This document shows, piece after piece, positions 1 through 7,191 of a stretch of 64,000 nucleotides of DNA. The DNA is from Delftia tsuruhatensis (lineage in GTDB: Bacteria > Pseudomonadota > Gammaproteobacteria > Burkholderiales > Burkholderiaceae_C): positions 2,398,501-2,462,500 of the forward strand of contig NZ_LR813084.1 of NCBI RefSeq assembly GCF_903815225.1, written 5' to 3'. Numbering within the stretch: position 1 is the stretch's first letter; every line of letters begins with the position of its first letter. The notes under the pieces are model-generated. The model saw nothing but the letters and a program-made list of their open reading frames with translations. It ran no database searches and was not told where the DNA came from. Position numbers and translations under genes: made by a program.

Positions 1-1
1 C

Positions 2-952
2 ATGTGCGACCTGTTCCCGCGCCATGTGATCCGGCCGGGGCCGGACGACATCTTCTGCGGCACGCCGCCGCTGGCCTTCACCTTCGGCCTGGGCGGGCTG
101 CTGTGCTTTCCGCTGCGCGTGGGCGCCAGCACCGTGCTGGCCGAAAAGCTCACGCCAGAAGGCCTGCTGCAACTGGTCCAGGATTTCCACGCCACCATCG
201 TGTTCACGGCGCCCACCTTCTACCGCCAGATGGCGGCACTGACCGGGCGCTTTGATCTGTCGTCGCTCCAGAAAAGCGTGTCGGCCGGCGAAGCCCTGCC
301 CGATGCCACGCGCCAGCTGTGGAAGCAGGCCACGGGCATCGAGATGATCGACGGCATCGGCGGCACGGAGCTGATCCATGTCTTCGTGTCCAGCCCGCCC
401 GAGCAGGTGCGTGCCGGCGCCATCGGCAAGGTCGTGCCCGGCTACGTGGCCGAGGTGGTCGATGACGAGATGCGCCCCGTGCCCGACGGCACGCCCGGGC
501 GACTGGCCATCAAGGGCCCCACGGGCTGCCGCTACCTGGCCGATGAGCGCCAGAAGCGCTTCGTGCAGCAGGGCTGGAACCTGCCCGGCGACACCTTCGT
601 GCGCGATGCCGACGGCTACTTCTTCTACCAGGCGCGCAACGACGACATGATCATCTCGGCCGGCTACAACATCGCCGGCCCCGAAGTGGAGGATGCCTTG
701 CTGCGCCACGAGGCCGTGGCCGAATGCGGCGTGATCGGCGTGCCCGACGAGGAGCGCGGCCAGGTGGTCAAGGCCTTCGTGGTGCTCAAGCCCGGCTTTG
801 CCGCAGGCGACGCGCTGGCGGCCACGCTGCAGGCCTTCGTCAAGTCCGTCATCGCGCCCTACAAATACCCGCGCGCCATCGTCTTCGTGCCGGCCTTGCC
901 GCGCACCGAGACCGGCAAGCTGCAGCGCTTCGTGCTGCGCAAGATGGAGTGA
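2..952 (+). CDS. Aromatic-acid CoA ligase (benzoate-CoA ligase family), C-terminal part, truncated by window start
   Basis: This is the last 316 or so residues of an ANL-superfamily acyl-CoA ligase; the beginning lies outside the window, so the first Met seen is internal. The core runs through the substrate-pocket region (GTPPLAFTFGLGG), the adenylate-binding segment, the hinge region around GDTFVRDADGYFFYQARNDD, and the C-terminal domain with the conserved Lys in PRTETGKLQRF. The overall look is that of benzoate-, hydroxybenzoate- or 2-aminobenzoate-CoA ligases, which make an aroyl-CoA from acid, ATP and CoA. The next two genes, a hotdog thioesterase 9 bases downstream and a RidA-like protein, fit a CoA-dependent aromatic pathway; the RidA neighbour makes 2-aminobenzoate an attractive but unproven substrate. 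Family confidence is high, substrate confidence low. Confidence 0.85.
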   Translation: MCDLFPRHVIRPGPDDIFCGTPPLAFTFGLGGLLCFPLRVGASTVLAEKLTPEGLLQLVQDFHATIVFTAPTFYRQMAALTGRFDLSSLQKSVSAGEALPDATRQLWKQATGIEMIDGIGGTELIHVFVSSPPEQVRAGAIGKVVPGYVAEVVDDEMRPVPDGTPGRLAIKGPTGCRYLADERQKRFVQQGWNLPGDTFVRDADGYFFYQARNDDMIISAGYNIAGPEVEDALLRHEAVAECGVIGVPDEERGQVVKAFVVLKPGFAAGDALAATLQAFVKSVIAPYKYPRAIVFVPALPRTETGKLQRFVLRKME

Positions 953-961
953 GGCCGGGGC

Positions 962-1414
962 ATGGCAGCCGCATTCGAGAGCCAGGTGCAGGTGCTGTTC
1001 CGCCACTGCGATCCGGCGGGCATCGTCTTTTATCCACGCTATTTCGAGATGGTCAACGACCTGGTCGAGCAGTGGTTCGACCAGGCAATGGGCCTGTCAT
1101 TCCATACGCTGCATGTGCAGCGCCGCATCGGCACGCCCACGGTCTCGGTGCAGTGCGACTTCACGGCGCCCAGTCGCTGGAATGAAACGCTGCGCCAGGT
1201 CCTTGCGGTGCAGCGCATCGGCGGCGCATCGTTCCGGTTCAACGTGCGCTTTGAAGGACCTGGCGGCCAACTGCGGCTGTCGGCGTGCCTGACCATCGTC
1301 ACCATGGACCTGGACCGCATGAAGGCCGTGCCATTGCCGGCGGATCTGCGCGAACGGCTTGCCGCCTATCTCGTGCCCCAGGAAGAATTCACGGATTCCC
1401 AGAGAACAGGATGA
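962..1414 (+). CDS. 4-hydroxybenzoyl-CoA thioesterase family protein (hotdog fold)
   Basis: The 150-residue protein has the 4HBT hotdog signature near its start, HCDPAGIVFYPRYFEMVND, in which the Asp is the usual catalytic residue of 4-hydroxybenzoyl-CoA thioesterases. It probably hydrolyses an aroyl-CoA in the cytoplasm, either as a pathway step or to recycle CoA trapped by a slow intermediate. The start at 962 lies just after the ligase stop, and its stop overlaps the next gene's ATG in an ATGA arrangement, so the three genes look like one operon. The length is normal for the family. The exact substrate cannot be read from the sequence. Confidence 0.85.
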   Translation: MAAAFESQVQVLFRHCDPAGIVFYPRYFEMVNDLVEQWFDQAMGLSFHTLHVQRRIGTPTVSVQCDFTAPSRWNETLRQVLAVQRIGGASFRFNVRFEGPGGQLRLSACLTIVTMDLDRMKAVPLPADLRERLAAYLVPQEEFTDSQRTG

Positions 1415-1824
1415 ACACAATGAAGATTCTGCAACCCCCGGATTGGCTGGCGCCGCGCGGCTACGCCAATGGCATCCTGACCGAGATGACGGTCGGCTCG
1501 CGCCTGGTGTTCGTCGGCGGGCAGATCGGATGGAATGGCCAGCAGCAATTCGAATCCGACGACCTGGCCGACCAGGTGCGACAGGCGCTGGCCAACATCG
1601 TCGCGGTCCTGGCCGAAGGCGGCGCGCGGCCCGAACACATCGTGCGCATGACCTGGTATGTGACCGACAAGAGGGAATACGTGGCCGCCTATCCCGCCAT
1701 AGGGCGGCATTACCGCGAGCTGATCGGGCGGCATTTCCCGGCCATGACGGCCGTGGAGGTGGCGGATCTGGTGGAAGACCGGGCCAAGGTGGAGATCGAG
1801 GTCACGGCCGTGGTGCCAGGGTGA
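1411..1824 (+). CDS. RidA/YjgF-family protein (probable enamine/imine deaminase)
   Basis: This is a 137-residue RidA-like protein. The ATG at 1411 overlaps the thioesterase stop codon, indicating translational coupling. Recognisable family features are the strand segment LVFVGGQIGWNG near residue 30, a QALANIVAVLAEGGA helix, the HIVRMTWYVTD strand and a C-terminal PAMTAVEVADLVEDRAKVEIEVTAVV. RidA relatives hydrolyse reactive enamines or imines to ketones and ammonia. A member in an aromatic acyl-CoA operon suggests a nitrogen-bearing intermediate, for instance in 2-aminobenzoyl-CoA breakdown; that link is inference. The usual RidA arginine is not obvious, so the protein could belong to one of the Rid subfamilies without deaminase activity. 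Confidence 0.8.
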   Translation: MNTMKILQPPDWLAPRGYANGILTEMTVGSRLVFVGGQIGWNGQQQFESDDLADQVRQALANIVAVLAEGGARPEHIVRMTWYVTDKREYVAAYPAIGRHYRELIGRHFPAMTAVEVADLVEDRAKVEIEVTAVVPG

Positions 1825-1850
1825 CGGTTGCGGCGCGGACGTGTGAAACC

Positions 1851-1887
1851 ACGCATGTGCGCACGCCTTGCGAGCGCGCACATGCGT
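1851..1887. terminator. Hairpin between convergent RidA and H-NS genes
   Basis: ACGCATGTGCGC at 1851-1862 is matched exactly by its reverse complement at 1876-1887, giving a 12-bp stem with a 13-base loop. It lies between the stop of the + strand RidA gene and the stop of the - strand H-NS gene. There is no T-run on either side, so it is a candidate bidirectional transcription barrier or mRNA 3' end rather than a textbook intrinsic terminator. Confidence 0.6.
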
Positions 1888-1899
1888 GCGCCGGGATTC

Positions 1900-2178
1900 T
1901 CACTGGATCTCGAACAGCGAGCGGTCCTTGCCCAGGATCCAGTTCGGCGGCTTGCCACGGCCGGTCCAGGTCTTGCCGGTCTCGGGATCCTGGTACTTCG
2001 CGGGTGCGCTCTTCTTGCCATCCGGCTTCCAGGGGAAGACCTGCTGCGCCGTGAAGCCGAACTCCTTGACCAGTTGCTGCACCGAGGCCAGGGCCGCCTT
2101 GGACTCCAGCTTGCGGGCCTCGTCGATCTGCTGGTCGAGCAACTTTTTCTGGGCAATCAGCTCTTGGTATGTAGTCAT
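1900..2178 (-). CDS. H-NS-family nucleoid-associated protein
   Basis: A 92-residue protein with the two parts of short betaproteobacterial H-NS proteins: an N-terminal coiled coil used for oligomerisation (about residues 1-40, ELIAQKKLLDQQIDEARKLE) and a C-terminal DNA-binding motif, PETGKTWTGRGKPPNWI, which is the AT-hook-like core of the family. It should coat AT-rich DNA and silence genes. The ATG at 2178 begins the coiled coil. The spacer upstream of it (2179-2938) is by eye the most AT-rich stretch of the window, and H-NS genes commonly repress themselves through such DNA. Confidence 0.93.
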   Translation of the reverse strand: MTTYQELIAQKKLLDQQIDEARKLESKAALASVQQLVKEFGFTAQQVFPWKPDGKKSAPAKYQDPETGKTWTGRGKPPNWILGKDRSLFEIQ

Positions 2179-2483
2179 CTTGATAGAAGAATTTTTAAGT
2201 GCGGCTATCTGAAAAAACTGCGGCGCAGGAACAGGGACTCAGGACTCTTTTCAGAATGGTCGAAGTTGGTGCATGCGCAGTAAGAGGTAAGGAAGCAATC
2301 ATAAGTACAAGTACTTAGGATATGGGATCTCCTGCGGGTGTAGAGATCTTTTCCAGAGCCAGGGCATTTTTCCGAGGCGAGCCGCATTATATCCAGCGCC
2401 ATCTTGATTACAGGGACTTTACAAAAGCTGTTGCGGCATTGTTACATTTGAAGCGCTTCGTTGTAGGCGCTCCCTTCCCTGGA

Positions 2484-2500
2484 GATGACGTGTTGTCATC
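2484..2500 (+). terminator. Possible intrinsic terminator or small-RNA end
   Basis: GATGAC at 2484-2489 and GTCATC at 2495-2500 form a 6-bp stem with a 5-base loop, followed shortly by TTTT at 2505-2508. A second hairpin with one mismatch, 2515-2533, lies just downstream and is followed by TTTTT at 2548-2552. There is no annotated + strand gene ending here, so if these terminate transcription they would end an unrecognised short transcript or read-through from the left. Confidence 0.35.
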
Positions 2501-2598
2501 CCTGTTTTGAGCGAGGTCAGCCGCTGGCCGACCCCGCTGAGGCCCCGTTTTTCCGTCGAAGTTCTTTTTTTTATTTCATCAATCGAGATTTTTTATTA

Positions 2599-2613
2599 AT
2601 TCATTAAATGAAT
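2599..2613. promoter_or_regulatory. AT-rich palindrome in the H-NS/TetR spacer
   Basis: ATTCATTAAATGAAT is a perfect palindrome with 7-bp arms around a single A. It sits in the most AT-rich part of the spacer, next to T-tracts. It could be a binding site for H-NS nucleation or for a dimeric regulator. No matching second copy was noticed. Confidence 0.35.
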
Positions 2614-2741
2614 AGATATTGATGCCGCGATTGCATCGAATCCTCGCCATATCGTGCCGATGCCGGGTTGAGTGGGTGATTGCCGAACTCGTAGGGTGGC
2701 ATTCAATCGGGCCTATGTGAAGAATGTATCTTCTCAATTTT

Positions 2742-2755
2742 TCCTATCGATAGGA
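2742..2755. promoter_or_regulatory. Candidate TetR operator palindrome
   Basis: TCCTATCGATAGGA is a perfect 14-bp palindrome upstream of the TetR gene. TetR-family dimers bind palindromes of this size and usually repress their own promoter, so autoregulation is a fair guess. It is 183 bases before the preferred start at 2939 but only 12 bases before an alternative ATG at 2768, which would make the site overlap the leader of a longer form. Confidence 0.5.
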
Positions 2756-2938
2756 TGAACTGCCGCGATGTCCACGCATGCCATGGGTTCATCGGAACTT
2801 CGCGATATTGAAGCGGAATCGGCGAATCCGGGCAATCGCCTGTCACGGGGATGGCGTGCCGCCCGGCGGGCGCTGGATGGGCCCGCCAATCACAGCCTGT
2901 TAGGATCACCGCACTACAACGATCCACCCCTGGCAGAC

Positions 2939-3553
2939 ATGGCAAGAAGGCAGACCGGCGCCCACGGCGTCAACGACACCCGCGAAACCCTGCTCAAGCT
3001 TGCGGCCCGCACCTTCGGGGAGCAGGGCTACTCCGCCACCACGATGCGCAACATCGCGGAGCAGGCGGGGATCGAGGCCGCCAGCATCTACTACCACTTC
3101 GCCTCCAAGGAGGAACTGGTGGACGAGGTGATGGAGCAGGGCGGGGCACGCATCATCAGCCAGCAGAATGAGCGGCTGGACGCCCTGGGCGAGGACGCCA
3201 CGGCCGAGCAGCGCTTTCGTGCCGCGGTACTCGGCCAGATGGAGGGGCTGGTCAGGCACGGGGACTTCGCCCTGGCCCATGGCAGGCTGCTGGGGCAACT
3301 GCCCGACAAGGTGCGCGAGCGCCATCTCAAACGCCGGGAGCGCCACCAGAAGTTCTGGAGCGGCCTGCTGGAGGGTTTGCGCGAGCAGGGGCGGCTGCGT
3401 GCCGATGCGGACATCCGTCTGGCGCGGATCATGATCCTGGGCAGCATCAATTCCGTGCAGTCATGGTTCAACCCGCGCAAGGGCTCGCTGGAGAAGGTGG
3501 CGGACCAGATCTGCGACATGTTCTTCCGGGGCGTGGGACCCGCAGATAAATAG
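2939..3553 (+). CDS. TetR/AcrR-family transcriptional regulator
   Basis: The 204-residue protein starts with a TetR helix-turn-helix: LLKLAARTFGEQGYSATTMR followed by NIAEQAGIEAASIYYHFASKEEL at about residues 16-60. The C-terminal ligand-binding half has no telling motif. The frame remains open upstream to an ATG at 2768, which would add 57 residues; 2939 was chosen because the HTH normally lies near the N terminus and the length then matches the family. The target is unknown. It may control the following metallophore-like unit or only itself, given the palindrome at 2742. Confidence 0.88.
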   Translation: MARRQTGAHGVNDTRETLLKLAARTFGEQGYSATTMRNIAEQAGIEAASIYYHFASKEELVDEVMEQGGARIISQQNERLDALGEDATAEQRFRAAVLGQMEGLVRHGDFALAHGRLLGQLPDKVRERHLKRRERHQKFWSGLLEGLREQGRLRADADIRLARIMILGSINSVQSWFNPRKGSLEKVADQICDMFFRGVGPADK

Positions 3554-3646
3554 GCGCAAGGCTGAGAGTCGCCAATCGGCCTGTCACATGCAGGTGGCAT
3601 ATTCCCGCGCTGCTGTCCCGGACTGCGCAGAAAATGGCGGCGGGTT

Positions 3647-3665
3647 GTTAATGAGATTTAACTGT
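3647..3665. promoter_or_regulatory. Weak Fur-box-like site
   Basis: GTTAATGAGATTTAACTGT agrees with the 19-base Fur consensus at about ten positions, mostly in its left half. It lies 25 bases before the start of the DUF2946-like gene that leads the TonB receptor unit, where iron control would be expected. The match is weak and rests mainly on context. Confidence 0.3.
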
Positions 3666-3689
3666 CAATAGTAAGATCGCCTTCTTCTT

Positions 3690-4043
3690 ATGCGTCTGCT
3701 TGTTTTGCGCCTGCTATTGCTGGCCGTGTTCTTCAACACGGCCATTGGCATGCCCCTGCACGGTGCAACGCATATCCGGCAGGCGGCGGCAGTGCCCGGC
3801 CAGGCGCTTGCCGGCCTGAACGGCTGCGAGGACAAGGCGCCGGCCGGTGAAACAGCGGAAGCCGCGGAAGCCGTCTGCGTCTGGTGCATGGGCCATGCAC
3901 CGCATGCGGTGGCAGTGCTGCCGCACCCGGGCCTGCCACTGGCCGTGGCCGCAGCGCCGCACAGGGTGCCGCCGCGCACCATGGCCGGCGCCATCCCTGC
4001 GCAGAACCGCTGGGCCTTTGCATCGCGCGACCCGCCGCGCTGA
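3690..4043 (+). CDS. DUF2946-like small secreted or membrane-anchored protein
   Basis: A 117-residue protein with a hydrophobic N terminus (LLVLRLLLLAVFFNTAIG) that is a signal peptide or anchor, a CVWCMGHAPHA motif near residue 68 and a Pro/Ala-rich remainder. Small proteins of this layout (DUF2946) often precede TonB-dependent receptors. The CxxC followed by His residues would suit metal binding. It probably forms an operon with the receptor starting 116 bases downstream. No function is established; the family assignment is from pattern and context. Confidence 0.65.
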   Translation: MRLLVLRLLLLAVFFNTAIGMPLHGATHIRQAAAVPGQALAGLNGCEDKAPAGETAEAAEAVCVWCMGHAPHAVAVLPHPGLPLAVAAAPHRVPPRTMAGAIPAQNRWAFASRDPPR

Positions 4044-4068
4044 ATCCGCAAGCACCTATTACTTCCCT

Positions 4069-4096
4069 GCCGCCAGTGCCCTTTAGGGCTGGCGGC
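4069..4096 (+). other. Hairpin between DUF2946-like gene and TonB receptor gene
   Basis: Seven bases, GCCGCCA, pair with TGGCGGC across a bulged inner stem GCCC/GGGC with loop TTTA. There is no T-run. In this position it may stabilise or attenuate the transcript between a small leader gene and the receptor gene. Confidence 0.4.
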
Positions 4097-4159
4097 CTCT
4101 CCGTGTTTGCGCGCGCCGGCTTCTGATGCCGGCGGCATGCGCCCGTGCCCGTTTTCATC

Positions 4160-6355
4160 ATGACTGCCTTCTCCATCCTCGCGAAGCCGCTTCCCGGCCT
4201 TCGCCCGCTGCCGCTTGCCCTGAGCGCTGCCGCTTTCTTCTCCACGCCCGCGCTGGCCCAGGGCCAGGCACAACCTGCGGCATCCGTGCCGTCGGCGCCG
4301 TCGTCCCAGGAGCAGACCCTGCTGCCTGCCGTGGAAGTCGTGGGCCGCACGGCCTCGGGCGCCTATCACACCGATGAGGCGGCAGGCGCCAAGACCGACC
4401 TGCCGCTGCGCGAGCTGCCGCAGTCGGTGCGCGTGATCACGCGCCAGGCCATGGACGACCTGGGAGCCACCAAGCTTGACGATGTGCTGGACTATGTGGG
4501 CGGCGTCTCGCGCCAGAACAACTTTGGCGGCCTGTGGGACAACATCGTCATTCGCGGCCTGCCCGGCGATCAGAACGTGGGCATGGCCACCTTGTTCAAC
4601 GGCTTTTCCTCGGGGCGCGGCTTCAACGCGCCGCGTGATCTGGCCGGCGTGGAGCGCATCGAGTTCCTCAAGGGCACGGCCGCTGCGCTCTACGGCAGCA
4701 GCGAGCCGGGCGGCACGCTGAACGTCGTCTCCAAGCGTCCGCTGTGGACGCCTTCGCATTCCGTGGAAGCCTATGCGGGCAGCTACGGGCTGCGGCGCGG
4801 CGCGCTCGACAGCACGGGACCGATTGGCGAGAACTTTGCCTACCGGCTCAACATCGCTGTGGAGGACCGCGACAGCTTCCGCGACTTCGTGGGCGCCGGC
4901 CGCCAGGTGATTGCGCCGGCCTTCACCTGGAAGCTGGGGCGCGATACGGTGCTGGAGTACTCGGGCGAGCTGCTGCGCCACAAGACGCCGCTGGACCGTG
5001 GCGTGGCGGCCGTGGGCGACCGCCTGGGCGCCATCTCGCGCAGCCGCTTCCTGGGCGACCCGCGCGATGGCGATGTGACGGTGGAAAACCGCACGCACCA
5101 GTTCATCCTCTCGCATGAGTGGAGCGCGCAGTGGCGCAGCCGCCTGGGCCTGTCCTACCGCGAGACCTCGATCAACGGCTTTTCCACCGAACCCCATGCG
5201 CTGCTGGCCAATGGTGACCTGACGCGCCAGCGGCGTTTCCGCGACTACCAGTCCGACGACATCGCCGTGCAGGCCGAGCTGCAGGGCACGGTGAAAACGG
5301 GCACCGTCGAACACGAGCTGCTGCTGGGTCTGGAGAGCTTTCGCTTCGACATGGATACGGTGATGCTGCGCGCCAACCCCACGGCGGCCAATCCCTATGC
5401 CATCAATATCTACAACCCCGTCTACGGCGGCACGCAGCCCGTGCCCACGGCCAATACCGATACCTTCGAGCGCCAGCGCAACACGGCCTTCTACCTGCAG
5501 GACGCCATCAAGCTCTCGCCCCAGTGGCGCGTGGTGGCCGGCCTGCGCATGGACCGCTATGACCAGTCGCTGCACAACCGCCGCACGGGCGCGACCACGC
5601 AGCAGGACCCGACCTCGACCTCGCCACGCCTGGGCCTGAGCTGGCTGCCGCTGCCGCAATGGACCTTCTATGCCAACGTGGGCCGCTCGTTCCGGCCCAA
5701 CGTGGGCGTCGATGTGGCCGGCGCGGGCTTCAGTCCCGAATCCGGCCGCTCCTTGGAGCTGGGCGCCAAGTGGGAAAGCGCCGACCGGCGCATGGGCGCC
5801 ACGGCCGCGATGTTCGACATCCGCAAGCGCAACGTGCTGACGGCCGACCCGGGCAACGCCGGCTACTCGGTCTCGGCCGGCGAGATCCGCAGCCGGGGCC
5901 TGGAGTTCGACTTTGCCGGCCAGGTCACGCAGCGCTGGCGCCTGAATGCGAGCCTGGTGCTCAACGGCGTGGAGATCTCCCGCGACAACACGCTGGAAGT
6001 GGGCGGGCGCCTGCTCAACGTGCCCAAGGTCAACGGCAGCGTGCTGGCTGTCTACGAGAACGCCTTCTCCAACGGCCAGCGCTACGGCATTGGCGGCGGC
6101 ATCACCCGTGTGGGCAAGCGCCTGGGCCAGGCCCGCACGCAGGCCGAGGCCGATGCGGGCAAGGCGGCCTTCGATCTGCCCGGCTACACCACCGCCAAGC
6201 TGGTGGCCCACTGGCGCATCAGCCCCACGCTGCGCCTGACGCTGGACGTGGACAACCTCTTTGACAAGACCTACTACACCAGCTCGTACAGCCGGCTGTG
6301 GGTAACGCCGGGCACCGCTCGCACCGTCACCGTAGGCCTTCAAGCAAAGTTCTGA
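4160..6355 (+). CDS. TonB-dependent outer-membrane siderophore receptor
   Basis: The 731-residue protein has a signal peptide ending at about ALAQG, then a plug domain (AGAKTDLPLRELPQSVRVIT, TKLDDVLDYVGGVSRQN, VERIEFLKGTAAALYGSSEP, GGTLNVVSKRP), and a 22-strand barrel ending in the typical terminal aromatic residue (VTVGLQAKF). It closely follows the ferrisiderophore receptor type that takes up metal chelates using TonB energy. The ATG at 4160 is preferred to a GTG five codons upstream. It stands between a DUF2946-like gene and an ABC transporter gene that begins 8 bases after its stop. No N-terminal signalling extension for a sigma/anti-sigma pair is present. The ligand cannot be named. Confidence 0.93.
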   Translation: MTAFSILAKPLPGLRPLPLALSAAAFFSTPALAQGQAQPAASVPSAPSSQEQTLLPAVEVVGRTASGAYHTDEAAGAKTDLPLRELPQSVRVITRQAMDDLGATKLDDVLDYVGGVSRQNNFGGLWDNIVIRGLPGDQNVGMATLFNGFSSGRGFNAPRDLAGVERIEFLKGTAAALYGSSEPGGTLNVVSKRPLWTPSHSVEAYAGSYGLRRGALDSTGPIGENFAYRLNIAVEDRDSFRDFVGAGRQVIAPAFTWKLGRDTVLEYSGELLRHKTPLDRGVAAVGDRLGAISRSRFLGDPRDGDVTVENRTHQFILSHEWSAQWRSRLGLSYRETSINGFSTEPHALLANGDLTRQRRFRDYQSDDIAVQAELQGTVKTGTVEHELLLGLESFRFDMDTVMLRANPTAANPYAINIYNPVYGGTQPVPTANTDTFERQRNTAFYLQDAIKLSPQWRVVAGLRMDRYDQSLHNRRTGATTQQDPTSTSPRLGLSWLPLPQWTFYANVGRSFRPNVGVDVAGAGFSPESGRSLELGAKWESADRRMGATAAMFDIRKRNVLTADPGNAGYSVSAGEIRSRGLEFDFAGQVTQRWRLNASLVLNGVEISRDNTLEVGGRLLNVPKVNGSVLAVYENAFSNGQRYGIGGGITRVGKRLGQARTQAEADAGKAAFDLPGYTTAKLVAHWRISPTLRLTLDVDNLFDKTYYTSSYSRLWVTPGTARTVTVGLQAKF

Positions 6356-6363
6356 GCCCCGCC

Positions 6364-7191
6364 ATGCATCCATTCCTTCCTGTTTCTTCCAACCCCACTT
6401 CCGCCTCCACGCCCGTGCTCCAAGCGCTGGGCGCCGTGGTGGACTATGGCGAGCGCACCATCCTCCAGGGTCTGGACCTGGCCGTGCATGCCGGCGAGAT
6501 CTATGCGCTGCTGGGCGCCAACGGCGCGGGCAAGACCACCACGCTGAGCCTGTTCCTGGGCTTTGTGCGGCCGCGCAGCGGCCAGGTGCGCGTGCAGGGC
6601 GTGGACCCGGTGACGGCTGCCGCGCAGGCGCGCGGCCTGATCGCCTATATCCCAGAGAACGTGGCGCTGTACGAGCACCTGAGCGCGCGCGAGAACATGG
6701 CCTATCTGCTGGACCTGGCGGGCCAGCCGGCCAGCAGGGATGCCATCGGCCAGGCCTTGTCCGCTGCAGGGCTGGATGCGGCCGCGCATGACCGGCGTGT
6801 CTCGGGCTTTTCCAAGGGCATGCGGCAGAAGGTGGCGATTGCGCTGGCGCTTGCACGCAAGGTGCCGGCACTGCTGCTGGACGAGCCCACTTCGGGCCTG
6901 GACCCGCAGGCCACGGCCGAATTCAGCCGGCTGATCACGCAGCTGCGCGGCCAGGGCGTGGCCATTCTCATGGTCACGCACGACCTGCTGGGGGCGGCCG
7001 ATGTGGCCGACCGCATGGGCTTCATCGCGGGCGGCAGGCTGGTCGAGGAGGTGGCGGCCCGTGGGGAAGAGCGCTTTGACGTGCGGGCACTGCACCGCCA
7101 CTACGCGGGGACAGGTACGGGTGCGAGTGCGAGTGCAGACGCAAACGCGGACGCAGACGCAGACGCAGGCGTGCAGGGGGCAGCGGCATGA
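6364..7191 (+). CDS. ABC transporter ATP-binding protein (ABC-2 type)
   Basis: The 275-residue ATPase has Walker A (LLGANGAGKTTT), Q-loop region, an SGFSKGMRQKVAIALALAR signature in which SGFSKG replaces the usual LSGGQ-like text, Walker B (ALLLDEPTSGLDPQA) and the switch His (MVTHD). This form is typical of ABC-2 exporters such as those with two large permeases. It starts 8 bases after the receptor gene and its stop overlaps the first permease start. The C terminus is an Ala/Asp/Gly low-complexity tail encoded by a hexanucleotide repeat. Inference: it drives a transporter that works with the upstream TonB receptor, perhaps on a metallophore. Confidence 0.9.
   Translation: MHPFLPVSSNPTSASTPVLQALGAVVDYGERTILQGLDLAVHAGEIYALLGANGAGKTTTLSLFLGFVRPRSGQVRVQGVDPVTAAAQARGLIAYIPENVALYEHLSARENMAYLLDLAGQPASRDAIGQALSAAGLDAAAHDRRVSGFSKGMRQKVAIALALARKVPALLLDEPTSGLDPQATAEFSRLITQLRGQGVAILMVTHDLLGAADVADRMGFIAGGRLVEEVAARGEERFDVRALHRHYAGTGTGASASADANADADADAGVQGAAA
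7135..7170 (+). repeat. Six tandem imperfect hexamers in the ATPase tail
   Basis: Six successive hexamers of the form GCNNRC (gcagac, gcaaac, gcggac, gcagac, gcagac, gcaggc) encode an alternating Ala-Asp/Asn tail. Two shorter GTGCGA units precede them. Such repeats can expand or contract by whole codons pairs without frameshift. Confidence 0.8.

Larger units (their letters stand above)
2179..2938. other. AT-rich intergenic spacer between H-NS and TetR genes
   Basis: No convincing gene is present in this 760-base divergent spacer. It should hold the H-NS promoter on the - strand and the TetR promoter on the + strand. A small frame at 2322-2510 (62 codons) resembles nothing I know and lacks a good ribosome site. 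Runs of T near 2568 and 2590, and a block around 2560-2640 that is mostly A and T, contrast with the GC-rich surroundings. Individual palindromes inside it are listed separately. Confidence 0.6.

Noticed and set aside
2322..2510. 62-codon + strand frame in the AT-rich spacer
   Set aside because: No ribosome site, no family likeness, and it crosses hairpins that look like RNA 3' ends.
3647..3665. Definite Fur box for the TonB receptor unit
   Set aside because: Only about ten of nineteen consensus positions agree, so it is kept as a weak candidate rather than as a finding.
3665..6871. Open frame of 1068 codons on the - strand
   Set aside because: It is antisense to the TonB receptor gene, has Arg/Ala/Gly/His-rich text without domains, and arises from GC-rich third-position bias of the true gene.
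7119..7170. Possible CRISPR-like repeat
   Set aside because: Units are only six bases, lack spacers and are in frame inside a coding sequence.
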